The notes beneath the pieces are model-generated. The model searched no databases. It saw only the letters and a list, made by a program, of their open reading frames with translations, and had not been told where the DNA came from. This document shows positions 1-10,452 of a stretch of 64,000 nucleotides of DNA, piece after piece; positions within the stretch are counted from its first letter, which is position 1, and each line of letters starts with the position of its first letter. Source of the DNA: Aculops lycopersici (taxonomy: Eukaryota > Arthropoda > Arachnida > Trombidiformes > Eriophyidae); assembly GCA_015350385.1 (NCBI GenBank), contig WNKI01000002.1, forward strand, positions 3,506,457 to 3,570,456, read 5' to 3'. The position numbers and the translations under genes were made by a program.

Positions 1-605
1 AGCAATTTATATGGGCATCAAATTTCACCCCTGAAGTTGGAGGGTTCCAATGCGGCTCATCAACTTTTCCCATCGAACGAGTGAGCTGATTTTTGGCACA
101 GGAAATTTCTTTTGCATTTTATCGACCCATCAAAATTCCTGCAACCTACGCCACCTAATTTGGGAGTTATTCGGGAAAATAGTTATCCAAGATAGCTGAG
201 AGATCTTGTATTGAATGAAATAAGTGGCTACGGTGGTATTGTTTCTGTGAGCCAAAAGATCGACAGGTGGGCTTCTGGGGAGAAAGAAAGATGGGAACGG
301 GGTTACGCGATTGCGTCAGCCAGATGTCTCGACAGTCGCTGGAAATTCCGCTAGCCAGCGGGGGAGGCGAGCTAGTTCTGCGCTTGTGCAAACTGACATT
401 GTTGTGATTGTTACATATGAGACAGTATGCTAGCGGAATCAGCGCACAAGCCCAAGAGGTCAATGGAATTTGTTGACACACAGGCAGATTGAGTGTTCCG
501 CTAGCGTCGCTCAGATGCGGCGCGCATTTTGCCAGCCGTTTTGTGAACCGAGCAGCGCAACGCAGAATAGCGCACAGACAGAGACAACAGTACAGTAGAG
601 TACAA

Positions 606-640
606 CATAACACAACACAACACAACACAACAAAACAAAA
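606..640. repeat. CACAA pentanucleotide array
   Basis: Several consecutive CACAA units followed by related CAAAA units. It is a simple tandem repeat. Confidence 0.8.
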
Positions 641-753
641 CGTTAGCCACTACCGCTGTGTGAGTTCGCATAGCCGGCCCGTTGATTTTTGGCAAGCTAC
701 TTGGCTCATCTCAACAATTGCATTACTCTCGATCTAAGCTGCATGGTAAAAAT

Positions 754-836
754 ACGCAGGACTCCCATTGAAGGACTGCAGATTTTTGTAGCAGGAGATC
801 CATCTGCGACTGATAAGAGTAAGGCAATTATTGAGA
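754..836 (+). repeat. dispersed repeat, copy 1 of 2
   Basis: About 75 bp nearly identical to 9260-9334, in the same orientation. The match starts at acgcaggactccc and runs to gcaattattgagac. This copy has about 8-10 extra bases (around 810-822) between the two blocks. The core contains small complementary CTGC/GCAG arms, so a folded RNA is possible. No known ncRNA family was recognised. Confidence 0.75.
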
Positions 837-1664
837 CGAGCTGCAGTTTCTCTGTGTGCGTCGGCGCGTTGTTGTTGTCTTGTGTTTTCCTTCGGCCAAC
901 AACGCATAGTACTGGTGCAACACCAATACCAACACCAGAATGCCATTGCCGTGCAATAAGTAGTAGCAGTCGTCGTAATAGAAGGAGCCAGCGAGCGAGT
1001 GGAGAGTAGTGCGTTTCAAGTGTATGTTTACGTTGCGTCAAGATCGTGTTGTTTCATCGTGGTCCTCGCCGCCATCATCGTGTTGAGTGCACCCCAAATC
1101 TCATTCAACTTTCAAGCGCGCAATCGACGACGTGTGCACCTCTCTCCTCCAATTTGGTCTCTCATCTTCATTGCAAACTCAAGCCTGTTAACTTCAAACT
1201 GAAACGCCAATAACAGCCCACAAGTAAGGAAGAAACGAATTTGCAAAGCGCAATCCGCAAGCTACAAGCTACGAAGGACAGCTAGAGAAGGTTTCCAATC
1301 TTGCTACAACACACTTATCATCTCTAGATCTCCGCATTCGATTTCTGATGTATCCATCTTCAAGTAGCTGGTGGCCAAGTTTACTGCATTCATTCATTAT
1401 CTTATTTCTCATCTCATCTGATCTCCAGATCAACTAATCAAAAGACGTCAATTCGGTTAAACAAAGAGAGCATCAGAACAGATAGTCTCCTCATTGGCCC
1501 GACCAAATCAAGAGCCAGATAGAGACAAGGGAGAGAAGAAGTGAGAGAAAGCTGGACGCGAGTTGGAGAAACACGAACAGAAGCCACGAGGAGGTTCGCA
1601 TAGAAGCTGAGCTATGATAATGCAAAAATGCAAGCTCCTGATTAATGACAATACACAGAGAGTT

Positions 1665-1683
1665 AAATATATATATATATGTA
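1665..1683. repeat. AT dinucleotide microsatellite
   Basis: Short run of alternating A and T in the presumed Rbfox leader. Confidence 0.7.
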
Positions 1684-1774
1684 TAGAATCTCAATTGGCT
1701 AGTCGCTGTCGTCTTCTAAATTGAAAGTATATAAATATAACAATAACGTCAAGTGAGGAAGATCAAGAAACAAG

Positions 1775-3738
1775 ATGACGCAATCAGAGTCGCAGGTAAA
1801 ATCGGAAATAGAAATTCAAATTCCACTTGAAACTCGTGGCACCACAAACACGAGTCCCGACGGAAGGAGCAATAGCAACCAGGAAAACTCAATTAGCCCA
1901 CCTAATAGCAACAATATGAAAGCCGATGAGATGAACAATACGACGCCGAGTTTGGTAAACACTAGTAATGGTAATAATAGACTGCTCATGGTTCCAAACT
2001 CAACCTCCTCGTCGCAATCAAGTCCAAGTGGCGCGGGTTCGCCAAATACCCTGGCATCCGTTGCAAGTTCAAATGGCGACTCTGCGAGTTTTAGTGGCGA
2101 GCTAGCGACGACAGTTGCGGCGCCAAAATTAAACTCCAAATCTTGGTTATCCACCACAATATCAAGCTTAGCGCCCTCAATGAAGCCGGCTTCGAACGAA
2201 GATGAGAAGCCACCTGAGGATTCAATCAAAAATTTGCCAGATGAAGAGGCTAATAGCAGCAGTAGCAGCAGCAGCAGCAGCAGTAGGAGCAGCAGTAAAT
2301 CGGTATCTAGTTCTCAGCAGCAACATCAACAACAACAACAACCGCCAACTTTGCCCAACTTATCGTCGCCAGACAAATCAAAGAGATTACACATAAGCAA
2401 CATACCCTTCCGATTTCGGGATCCAGATTTGCGCCAATTATTCGGGAGATTCGGGACAATTTTGGACGTTGAAATCATCTTCAACGAGCGCGGCTCAAAG
2501 GGTTTCGGCTTCGTAACATTCGCCTCGGCCAAGGAGGCGGCGGAGGCCAAGTTGCAGTTGAATGGCACCTCAGTTGAGGGTCGCAAGATTGAGGTGAACG
2601 ATGCAACTGCTCGCGTCCAGTCCAATAAAACATCAAGCTCATCCATGGCAGCGGCGGCCGCCACCGCAGCAGCAGCAGCAGGTGGTTGTTTGACTTCCGT
2701 TGCGGCTAGCTTCCTTTCAGGCGGTGGTAACGGTCACCAAAGTTACGCCAACTTGACAAGATCTCTACAGCAGCATCAGCAACATCACAACCAGCAACAA
2801 CATAATCAGCAACAACAGCACCACCACAATCAAATTGCAGCCGCTGTGGCTGCAGCAACTGCGGCTGCCACCGCTGCCGCCCACAACAACCACAACAATC
2901 AACACCTCCACCACCAATACCACCAATTCCCGTTAGGCCATTCGCATTTAACTAGTCTCGCCGCCAGCCCCGGTGGCCACCATTTGCACCCAGGCGCGAG
3001 TCCGCATCAGCAAGCGGCGTTTTCCCTAGCGGCGGCGGCGGCGGCCGCCGCAGCCGCCAACGCCGCCGCAGCAGCAGTGTCCAAAAACTCGGCTGTGGCC
3101 AACATGTTTGGTCCAGGCTTGACAAACGCATTGGCCGGCAGGTTAAATTCAACGACAAGCACCCTTCAGCCCACAAGCACCACGCAGTCAATTAGGTTGG
3201 CGGAGAGTTCTAAAGGTAATGGTAGGCGATTGGCAGGTACCTCGTTGACAGGGCATCATAATAATCTATCAGCTGGATCTCAAGTTCACCAAAGACACAC
3301 AAACGACGGACTAGGGACAGGCTCCACAACGACGGCCACTTCCGCGACCAACGGCGGCGCTCAGTCGGTGGCCCCCTCAAGCTCGAGTGGCCATAAGCAG
3401 CATCAGGTTAAGGGTTCTGGCCACGTTGGCTCTAGTCAAGTTTCTCGTGCATTAAATGGTTTGCAGCACCAACAGCAGCAAGCTAGCTCAAGTGGCGGCT
3501 CGCCAACCGGAAGTCCGCCCTTCGACCCTACTGGCGCTCTGAGGCTCAACCAGCGCGACTTTTTGGCCTTGGCAGCGGCGGCGGCAGCCGCGGCTGCTGC
3601 CGCTACTACGGGACCGAACGGACCACCTAACGGCAACACGAATACCAATCAATCAGCTCGCAACAACCATCAGCAACAACATCTAGCTGCCCTCTCGGCG
3701 GCCTACCAGCAAGCGGCCGCTGCGGCGGCGTCCCATCC
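1775..3738 (+). CDS. Rbfox splicing regulator, large first coding exon with the whole RRM
   Basis: Encodes the N-terminal 654 residues of an Rbfox (Fox-1/A2BP1) family protein, a nuclear RNA-binding splicing regulator recognising (U)GCAUG. A single RRM at about residues 204-280 has RNP2 LHISNIP and RNP1 KGFGFVTF and matches the family almost residue for residue; family identity is certain. Around it lie long low-complexity stretches: Ser-rich and Gln-rich before the RRM, then poly-Ala and His/Gln tracts after it. The ATG at 1775 is the first good start. The exon ends two bases into a Pro codon at a consensus GTAAGT donor (3739-3744); reading on gives a stop four bases later, so the stop at 3740-3742 is intronic. 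The whole RRM is in one exon. Joined to the exons at 4517, 7191 and 12908 it gives about 784 codons. Confidence 0.93.
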
Positions 3739-4516
3739 GTAAGTATATCGTGGTCAGAATAACGAGTCGTCTTTAGTTTAACTACTAATTTGCGGGTCGT
3801 CGCTAGTGAAAGTTTAGCAAAGTCTTGGGGTCAGTCTTGTGTATCATATGCGCAAGATTTAGCGTCTGAATTGCGCAGATTCCTCCACCATCGACTCGCG
3901 TGGTTGTTGGATTATTTTCTTACTTGGAATCGTAACCTTTTGGATACGGAAACATGGACACACAGCGCATCAAGCAGATTAACTCTCGAGGAGGAACTGG
4001 CATATTCATGAGTTCCGAGTTTGTTCGTTTGTTTTTGTTTTTGTTTACCTGAATGCTACACCGCTGCCTACCTGTCTATCTGTCTGTTTGCCGGGTCTTT
4101 TTCCGCTCGATCGACAGGTAGACATTGAATAGTTGGCATAACAAAGATACAAGGGGATTCCAGCGTCTTAGTTTGATCAGCCAGGGGGAAAGCGAAACTT
4201 TTGCAAGCTATAGCGCCCCCTCCCATCAGTCAACTTGACTTGAGGTCGCCAATCTGAAAATCTCTAACAGCGAAGTTTTGTTCCCTGCAATCCGAGAGCT
4301 CATTGGTATTAGTGGTAGATGAGAAGTGCAGGCTAGCAAGGGAGCAGACAAGCTAACTGATTCAAGTAGCCGGAAGTAGTCGGCGAGTCCATCAAGGTAA
4401 TTGAACTGCATCCAACTAAACTAACCATTACGTCATTCCCCCCCCCCCATAACGACCACCAACATGCTGGATTCCTCCCCCTACACTACAACGTCCACTA
4501 AACCAACGACTTGCAG
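3739..4516 (+). other. Rbfox intron 1
   Basis: Starts GTAAGT and ends TTGCAG, about 780 bp. It includes an 11-C run at 4438-4448 and a CCGGAAGT motif at 4370-4377. No other gene is seen in it. Confidence 0.75.
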
Positions 4517-4613
4517 TAATATTATATATCAAGATCAGTTGCTAAATTACGCCTCAGCTCTTGCCGCGGCCACAACGGCCGCCTCAACCAACAACGAAGG
4601 ATTCCAGTTGCCG
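4517..4613 (+). CDS. Rbfox internal coding exon 2
   Basis: A 97-bp exon bounded by a TTGCAG acceptor and a GTAAGT donor (4614-4619). Its first base completes the split Pro codon left by the RRM exon, and the remaining 96 bases read as 32 open codons. The peptide contains IIYQDQ, resembling the VVYQDG segment of the Fox-1 C-terminal domain, followed by Ala/Thr-rich sequence. Phase agreement at both ends and the motif support it; transcript data would settle the exact splice sites. Confidence 0.75.
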
Positions 4614-7190
4614 GTAAGTTTCTCTATCCTTATTTCTTTCTCTCACTCTCTCTATCTTTCTCCTCTTGGTGGCTCCCACTTTCTTGCTTCTCTTTCTTAC
4701 TTTCTAGTGCTCAATCTTTTGCGCACTAGACCAACATCTAGACCAACAAATGAGCAGTGAGCGTTGGCGAATTTCTGGCAAATGCACCCGGAGTTCGCCC
4801 ATCTGTTTCCGGTCCATCATTTGCCGCGCGCTAACGTCTGGAAAAATTCACGGTAATCTTGCACCTTTGATGCGGCGCCTTGAAGGAGAAAACGGAACAG
4901 AAAAGTCGAGCATCAATAAGAGAAAAAGCCTTGCATTTCTCTGATCCGGAACAGAATCGGAATATGCACTCCGCGACTTCCGGTCCTCGCTCTTCGAAAT
5001 ATCGTTAGAAATCATCAGCTGCTGCCACTGAGCGCTTTTCTCGATCCTTCTCTGTTCCTTCATTGTACTTCGCTTTGGCGCAGCAACCTCCAAGCGAGAG
5101 TGAGGGGGGATATATATAAAAACTGAAGTTGGAACTGAAGCTAAATCGAGTGCCAAAGCGAAAGTGGCCAACACGAGCTCGCCGGAGATCATCTGCCGAC
5201 GTTACGGCTAGAGCGAGATCAACACCAACTCATACAACAACGGCAGCAGCCGGCGGCCGCAATCGACTTGCTTGCTTTCATGTGGAAGGGTTGGAATTTA
5301 ATGTATTTCAACGCAAACACAATGGGTGTTCTTTTGGGCTAAGGCCAATGAAGCGCACTTTGCTCCAGCGTTGCATTTGGTCGCTTTGAGATGGCATCGG
5401 CTGGCGGCCGCTTTCTATTGTGCAAACTTGCAAACCTTTGAGGTCGTTCGGCATTTGCGAGCGCGAGTTAGTGTCGCTGGCGTAGTTATCGAAACCGCTG
5501 CAGCCTCCATTCATTCAGTCAGTTAGTCAGTCGGTCGGCCTGTCGGTTGTTCGATCTGTTTAGTTCATTTCAGTCTAGTTGAGTTCGACGGCAAGCTAGC
5601 TAACTGGCTTATTGCGAGACACAATGCCAGGCGCAGACAACAACGGCAACGGCAACTGCAACAACAACAGAAACTAAACTACACTGGCGGCCACCATCTC
5701 GAATGATGACGAGACTAGAGGGTAAAGTTTTCCCTTTGTGTCTCGGGACAACACATGCAATTTTATTGCTTTTTGGCAAGCTTCTCTCGCGCCTCGCGAT
5801 CTTGGCATCTTTTTGTGCAAGCTTGGCAATTGGGACGCCAGCTGACTGCAAGCTGAAATAGCATCTCTGTTTCCTCGGCAAGTTACGACGATTACGAGCC
5901 CAAGAAGGAGACAATTTAGACGATTTCAATTCCTAGCATCCATCGTTCCAGCAAAAGGGCGAGCCAAATCGTCCAAATGGCTGGACTATAATAATAAAAG
6001 TAGTGGAGATACATTAGCGTGGAAGCTCGCGGAAGTAACATAACAATTAGTAGGTGGCTTATCGATGCACTCACTTGGCCACCATCGAGCAAGTTTATGA
6101 AATTAACTGCTCATTTGTATTTAGTGGCCTGGATCGGGTTATTGATACACTCGCTAGCACGCGACCAACTTGCAGGATAATTGTTATCCACGCGACCAAA
6201 CAATTGTCACTCTTCTCCTCCCTCTACTAATTGAAATAAGCGCTTTTTGCCTAACACTCTTCATGTATCGCCACCAAACTCGGTACTAAACCTCATCATG
6301 TTAACTCTTTAGCTTCAATTGGTTCAACTGCACGAGAACTTTGTCTTTTTAGATTTCTTCCGGTTTGGTTCATATCAAACTCGGTCATTATTATCATCAA
6401 CGTCTAATTAGTTGCATCATCATCAGTGGCAGCAGGTTAAAAATATCACACACTAAACATTTCCCTCCCAATTCCTCCTCACATGTGAACTTACAAATTG
6501 CATCACAAATTTGGTTTACCTCATCCGAAAAAAAAACGCAACAAAAAATGCGGCGAAACTTGCAATTATTCAACGCCATAAATTCTACCACTAACGCACG
6601 CCCACCAAACACGATACTCGTTCACCTGAAAATTGAATGTCGCCTGCCTGACGGGTCGGTTCGTGAATTCAAATATAAACTGCACCTGATTATTATTGTC
6701 ATTATTATTACCGCCAACGTCGAAATATAAAAAAAATTGCGACACTGACACAAACCAATGCGACGAAAACGGCGAAACAAACTTTCACGCGAACTAACGA
6801 TTTGAAACAACGCAATATTTCAACGGCACCTAAACGACGCAAACACAACACTGACCGATTGTCGCAATCGGCGGCGCCTGAAAAAATTAATCCAAATGCG
6901 CATTCGCGAAAATAATCCCTTAATCTTGACTGTCTCTCCTCTTGGACCGGCGCAAAAAATCAAAACTTTTCAATCGCTTGCGCATGCACATCGACGGATG
7001 CTTATACACAAACACAAAATTGGTGACGATGAAAAATGGCTTACACTGAATGTGCGTGTGCGAATCTCGCGTTAAAAATTAACACACGCAAATGATTAAC
7101 GACGTTTCAATGGTGTCCAATCGATGGAGGAGATTCTGGTTGATTTGCTGAACCTGATAATCCATCGCATCTTTCCACGAAAACTTGCAG
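4614..7190 (+). other. Rbfox intron 2
   Basis: About 2.6 kb with no convincing coding sequence. It holds a TATATATAAA stretch at 5111-5120 (a possible internal promoter, not otherwise supported), a sequence at 5158-5183 resembling the repeat unit near 8800, an ACTTCCGG site at 4976-4983, and a GCATG at 6982-6986 that an Rbfox protein could bind. Confidence 0.65.
4976..4990 (-). promoter_or_regulatory. recurrent ETS-type motif (CCGGAAGT), example site
   Basis: The ACTTCCGGTCCTCGC sequence here contains the CCGGAAGT core (minus strand). The core recurs in non-coding DNA at 4370, 7536, 10750, 11038 (reverse), 11504, 22113, 22692 and 34503. ETS-class factors (GABP/Elk type) bind this core in other animals. 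Binding here is inference. Confidence 0.35.
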
Positions 7191-7405
7191 GCCTCATTTA
7201 CCTCAAGCCACCAGCAAAATGAAGTGGCCGCTGCGTTGTACAACTCGGCGCTGTACAATCCGCACTTGAGTGCCGCTGCGGCAGCGGCGGCTGCCGCCGC
7301 CCACGTCAATGCAACCAACAACCACCTGCTACAACATGGATTTGCCCAACCGCCGGGGCCAGCACCTGCGCCGCCCCACCATCCAAACGGTGGCCAGATT
7401 CCAGG
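7191..7405 (+). CDS. Rbfox internal coding exon 3
   Basis: A 215-bp exon between a CTTGCAG acceptor and a GTAAGC donor (7406-7411). It enters in phase 0, as required by the previous exon, and leaves two bases of a Gly codon. It encodes Tyr/Asn/Ala-rich sequence with a ten-Ala tract and a Pro-rich end, in keeping with the low-complexity C-terminal half of Rbfox proteins. No folded domain. Identification rests on splice sites, phase and composition. Confidence 0.7.
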
Positions 7406-8743
7406 GTAAGCATCCATAACATTTGCTTGATCTCAATCACCTGTATGCAACGATTTTCGCCAGTTTTATTTGAGATTTTCGCGCGCGACAAAATTTTCCC
7501 ACCGATTGGCGGGCGTTTTCTCGCCCACACTCCAGCCGGAAGTTGATAAGCGAGCCATTCAATTTGCGGGCAGTTAGCCCGAGGGTATAGGTAAACAGTG
7601 CGCTGCTTTGGATTGTAATCGAGCGGCGGATAATACTGGCAAATGGAGAGCACTTGGACTATCGCGTAAGAGAGACGGAGAGAGGGAAAGAGGAAGCCGA
7701 CAACTTGAATTCAATTTGCTCGATATTTTGTTGGCTCTGGTGCAAGATGAGGAGGAGTGAATGCCAGGAACGCGGTGAAATTTGATCGCTCCTCTGGAGT
7801 TGTTGGTTGGCCGACACAAACGGGGATCAGTATTGCGATCAATTAACTTGAGTCAATTGGTTGGTCTCCTTTGTGGACCCCGCCGCTGGCACTACAAGTC
7901 GGCGGTCGCTCGACGTGCCGACGAGTTGAGTGAGCGGCTCCAAATTGAATCTCCCCTTCCCCTTCCCCTTTCCGTTCCCTCGCTCGCTCCTCCTTTCATC
8001 ACCTAGGTGCCGTTGCTTTAATGCTTGTCAAGTGGGGCAACAACAATCGTTTGGCAAGCTACGTGCGCCAAACGATCTGCTAGCTGCCGCTACACTGGCG
8101 CCAACTTTCATGAGACTCTCTCCCTCGGTGATGATTGCCGATGAGTGAGAAGAATGATGCAAGACTAACACCAACAACACCAACAGCTAGACAACTCAAC
8201 TCTCCCAGTTGGCGGCGATTGTTGGCCGGCACGAAACTTGGACTGGAGCGCAAATTTGGACGACAGGCGAGCGAGCGATCGGGCGGCCGATAGCAGCAGT
8301 GGCAGTGGCAGTGGCAGCGACACTTGACACCAGCCGCCAGCTGCAATCTAGCCAACCACTTCCATACAAACAACGAGCCATCATCGTTGCCATCACCACT
8401 CGCGGCTGGTGTTATGTCACCACCACTCGTCCTGTCGCTCTTTCGTTGGTCGCCCTCGACGGCCCGACCAAAACCAGCCGACTAACCCAACGGACGGTCC
8501 AATTGGTCACTATAAGCGCGAGGGCCGAAGTTGAAGCCGCACCCATCAACGTCTTAGTTTCCATGTCGCAGCCACTCTAGTGGCGGCAGTAACATAATGC
8601 GAGTTCCGCGGGGGCGTGCAAAGTGCACTCGACGTCGCGGCCCCTGGAAACTCGGCCGCAAGTCTCCTTGCCCGCGAGTCGCGAGTCGCGACGAGAGGCG
8701 AAACCGCAAGACGACGATAAGCTCCAGTTAGTGCGTTTGGCGC

Positions 8744-8928
8744 CTGTTTGCTCGCTTCTATCCTCATCGTCGTTTGCTTTTGCCCTGTCATCAGCAAAGC
8801 GAAAAAGTGGCCAACTCAAGCTCGCNNNNNNNNNNNNNNNNNNNNTTGTCTCGCTTCTATCCTCATCGTCGTTGTCTTTGTCCTCGTCATCAGACAAAGA
8901 CGAAAAAGTAGCCGAACTACAAGCTCGC
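8744..8928. repeat. tandem hairpin-forming unit split by an assembly gap
   Basis: Two related units of about 80-85 bp, 8744-8825 and 8846-8928, share the order CTCGCTTCTATCCTCATCGT, a Gly/Cys-poor middle, GTCATCAG, and a terminal AAGCTCGC. In each, the bases flanking GTCATCAG are complementary (GTCTTTGT with ACAAAGAC in the second unit). The gap lies exactly between them, so the true copy number is unknown. Confidence 0.75.
8826..8845. other. assembly gap of 20 N
   Basis: Run of undetermined bases inside a tandem repeat. The length is probably nominal, since extra repeat copies may be collapsed here. Confidence 0.98.
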
Positions 8929-8942
8929 CCTTCGAGATATAA

Positions 8943-8943
<1 letters not shown>

Positions 8944-8981
<38 letters not shown>
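8944..8981. repeat. TA dinucleotide microsatellite
   Basis: About 19 TA units, followed by ATTTATTTATATATTTATATAA. It lies just after the tandem unit at 8744-8928. Confidence 0.95.
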
Positions 8982-8986
<5 letters not shown>

Positions 8987-9259
8987 TTATATATTTATAT
9001 AAGTCCCTTGGCTGCACGAAGGAATCAATTGTTGTGCGTTAAAGTTACTTGCAAGTTAAAGCTTCAGTGAGCCGAGCGGCAATTTGCTCGCCAAGTTGAG
9101 CATCTGATTGCGCAACACACGAACCTAACCAAACGCAGGCGACTAAAGCTGAGATTTGCTTTCATCTCTCGTCGCCTTCCTTTATGTTTGTTGGTCAAAG
9201 AAGAAATCTTGAAGATTTCTCTCGGTTCCACTCACTTTTAGGTTGCTACATGGAGAACA

Positions 9260-9334
9260 ACGCAGGACTCCCATTGAAGGACTGCAGATTTTTGTAGCAG
9301 GAGATCCATCTGCGAGTTAAGCAATTATTGAGAC
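9260..9334 (+). repeat. dispersed repeat, copy 2 of 2
   Basis: Nearly identical to 754-836 over about 75 bp and in the same orientation. It lacks a short block after TCTGCGA. Flanking sequence is unrelated, so only this block is shared. Confidence 0.75.
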
Positions 9335-9740
9335 AGTACTAGTACACATGAGTGCCACTGGCGGCCATTTACTTTTGTTTCTCTCTCCCTCTTTCGCTCT
9401 CAAAATACCAACAAGCTTTCAGTTTGCCGCTCATATGCTCGCCTCCTCCGGCTAGCTAGCTTAGCCGGCCACTCTCAACTCGAAGAAGAAAATAATCGTC
9501 TTGGTGCTCGAGAGTTGGAGAGAGAAAGAGACTAAAATTGCTGCCAACTTCCTCTTCCAAAGATTGGGAAGCTCGTAAACGAGGAGTGCAAATTTTGCAC
9601 TCTAAGCAAAGAATCTGATATGCGCAAATTACACCACCAAGAGGAGAAAGTCGCAAATTTTTGCCTTGCAATCGCAACGAGGCGGAGTTGACTTTAACTT
9701 TACGCTTAGCTCGCGTTATGCGGTCTTTTTCATCCAAATT

Positions 9741-9785
9741 GAACCGAACCAAACCGAACCGAACGAAACTGAACTGAACTGAACT
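9741..9785. repeat. GAACY pentanucleotide array
   Basis: Tandem GAACC/AAACC units grade into GAACT units. It is a simple repeat in Rbfox intron 3. Confidence 0.8.
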
Positions 9786-10403
9786 AGCTAGTTATTTTCA
9801 GTTAGCCAGTCAGTCAGCCATTTGGATTCTGTTCATATGAATTATTCAAGCAAGTGGAGCGCCATTCCAATTTGAATGTCGCTAGTCGCTAGTCACTAGT
9901 GGAGATTCCGCAGGAAATTTATTGTCGCTCTCAAAGTTGTTAAGCCTTCGAGTTGCTCGCTCGCTTGTTGTGCTTGCGTCTGTCTCACTCTCCGTTGGGC
10001 TCACAAACAACTCGACTTATTTGAAATTAGCTTCCTAGCCAACCGCTACAACCGAAGCGAGACCAAGTCAAGCCAAAGGCCAAATTGAGAGCTCCCATTC
10101 TCTAGAGGCGAGACAGGCGACAGAGGAACTCGCCAAATGCCAGACAATCAGCGATTGCCACGCATTCCAATGGGCGAGTTCAGTTGCAGTTCCTGTGGCA
10201 GTAGTTGAGTAAAAGTAGAGGCAAAGGCGACAGCAGCAGCAGCTCAAAGGAAGAGGAAAAGAAAGGACGCTTATAAATGCTATTAGATTAGTGGTGGCCA
10301 GAAATCTCGTTGTCGCTGTTTTGTTCTGGCAACAAAACAGCGCCAAGCGGAAGTTGAATGCCAGCCACCGAGTCCAATACTAGCTTCAGTTTCGATTGTT
10401 ATC

Positions 10404-10452
10404 TGGTTGGTTGGTTGGTTGGTTGTTTTGGTTTGTTTTGGTTTGTTTTGGT
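10404..10452. repeat. GGTT / GTTTT simple repeat
   Basis: Five consecutive GGTT units followed by GGTTTGTTTT units. A shorter GGTT array recurs at 11342-11358. Confidence 0.8.

Larger units (their letters stand above)
1..1774. other. non-coding region upstream of Rbfox
   Basis: No convincing coding sequence is visible. The stretch contains a CACAA pentamer array, a short AT microsatellite and one copy of a dispersed repeat, each listed separately. A TATAAA lies at 1730-1735, about 40 bp before the Rbfox ATG, but the local AT-richness makes it weak evidence for a promoter. The 5' leader of Rbfox probably lies in this stretch and may include upstream untranslated exons that cannot be resolved from sequence alone. 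Confidence 0.6.

Noticed and set aside
2200..3740. CAG/GCN trinucleotide arrays in Rbfox as an expansion or microsatellite
   Set aside because: They are in-frame poly-Gln, poly-Ser and poly-Ala tracts of the protein with mixed codons.
8577..9042. ORFs spanning the N gap and TA microsatellite
   Set aside because: Translation through undetermined bases and a TA array is not coding evidence.
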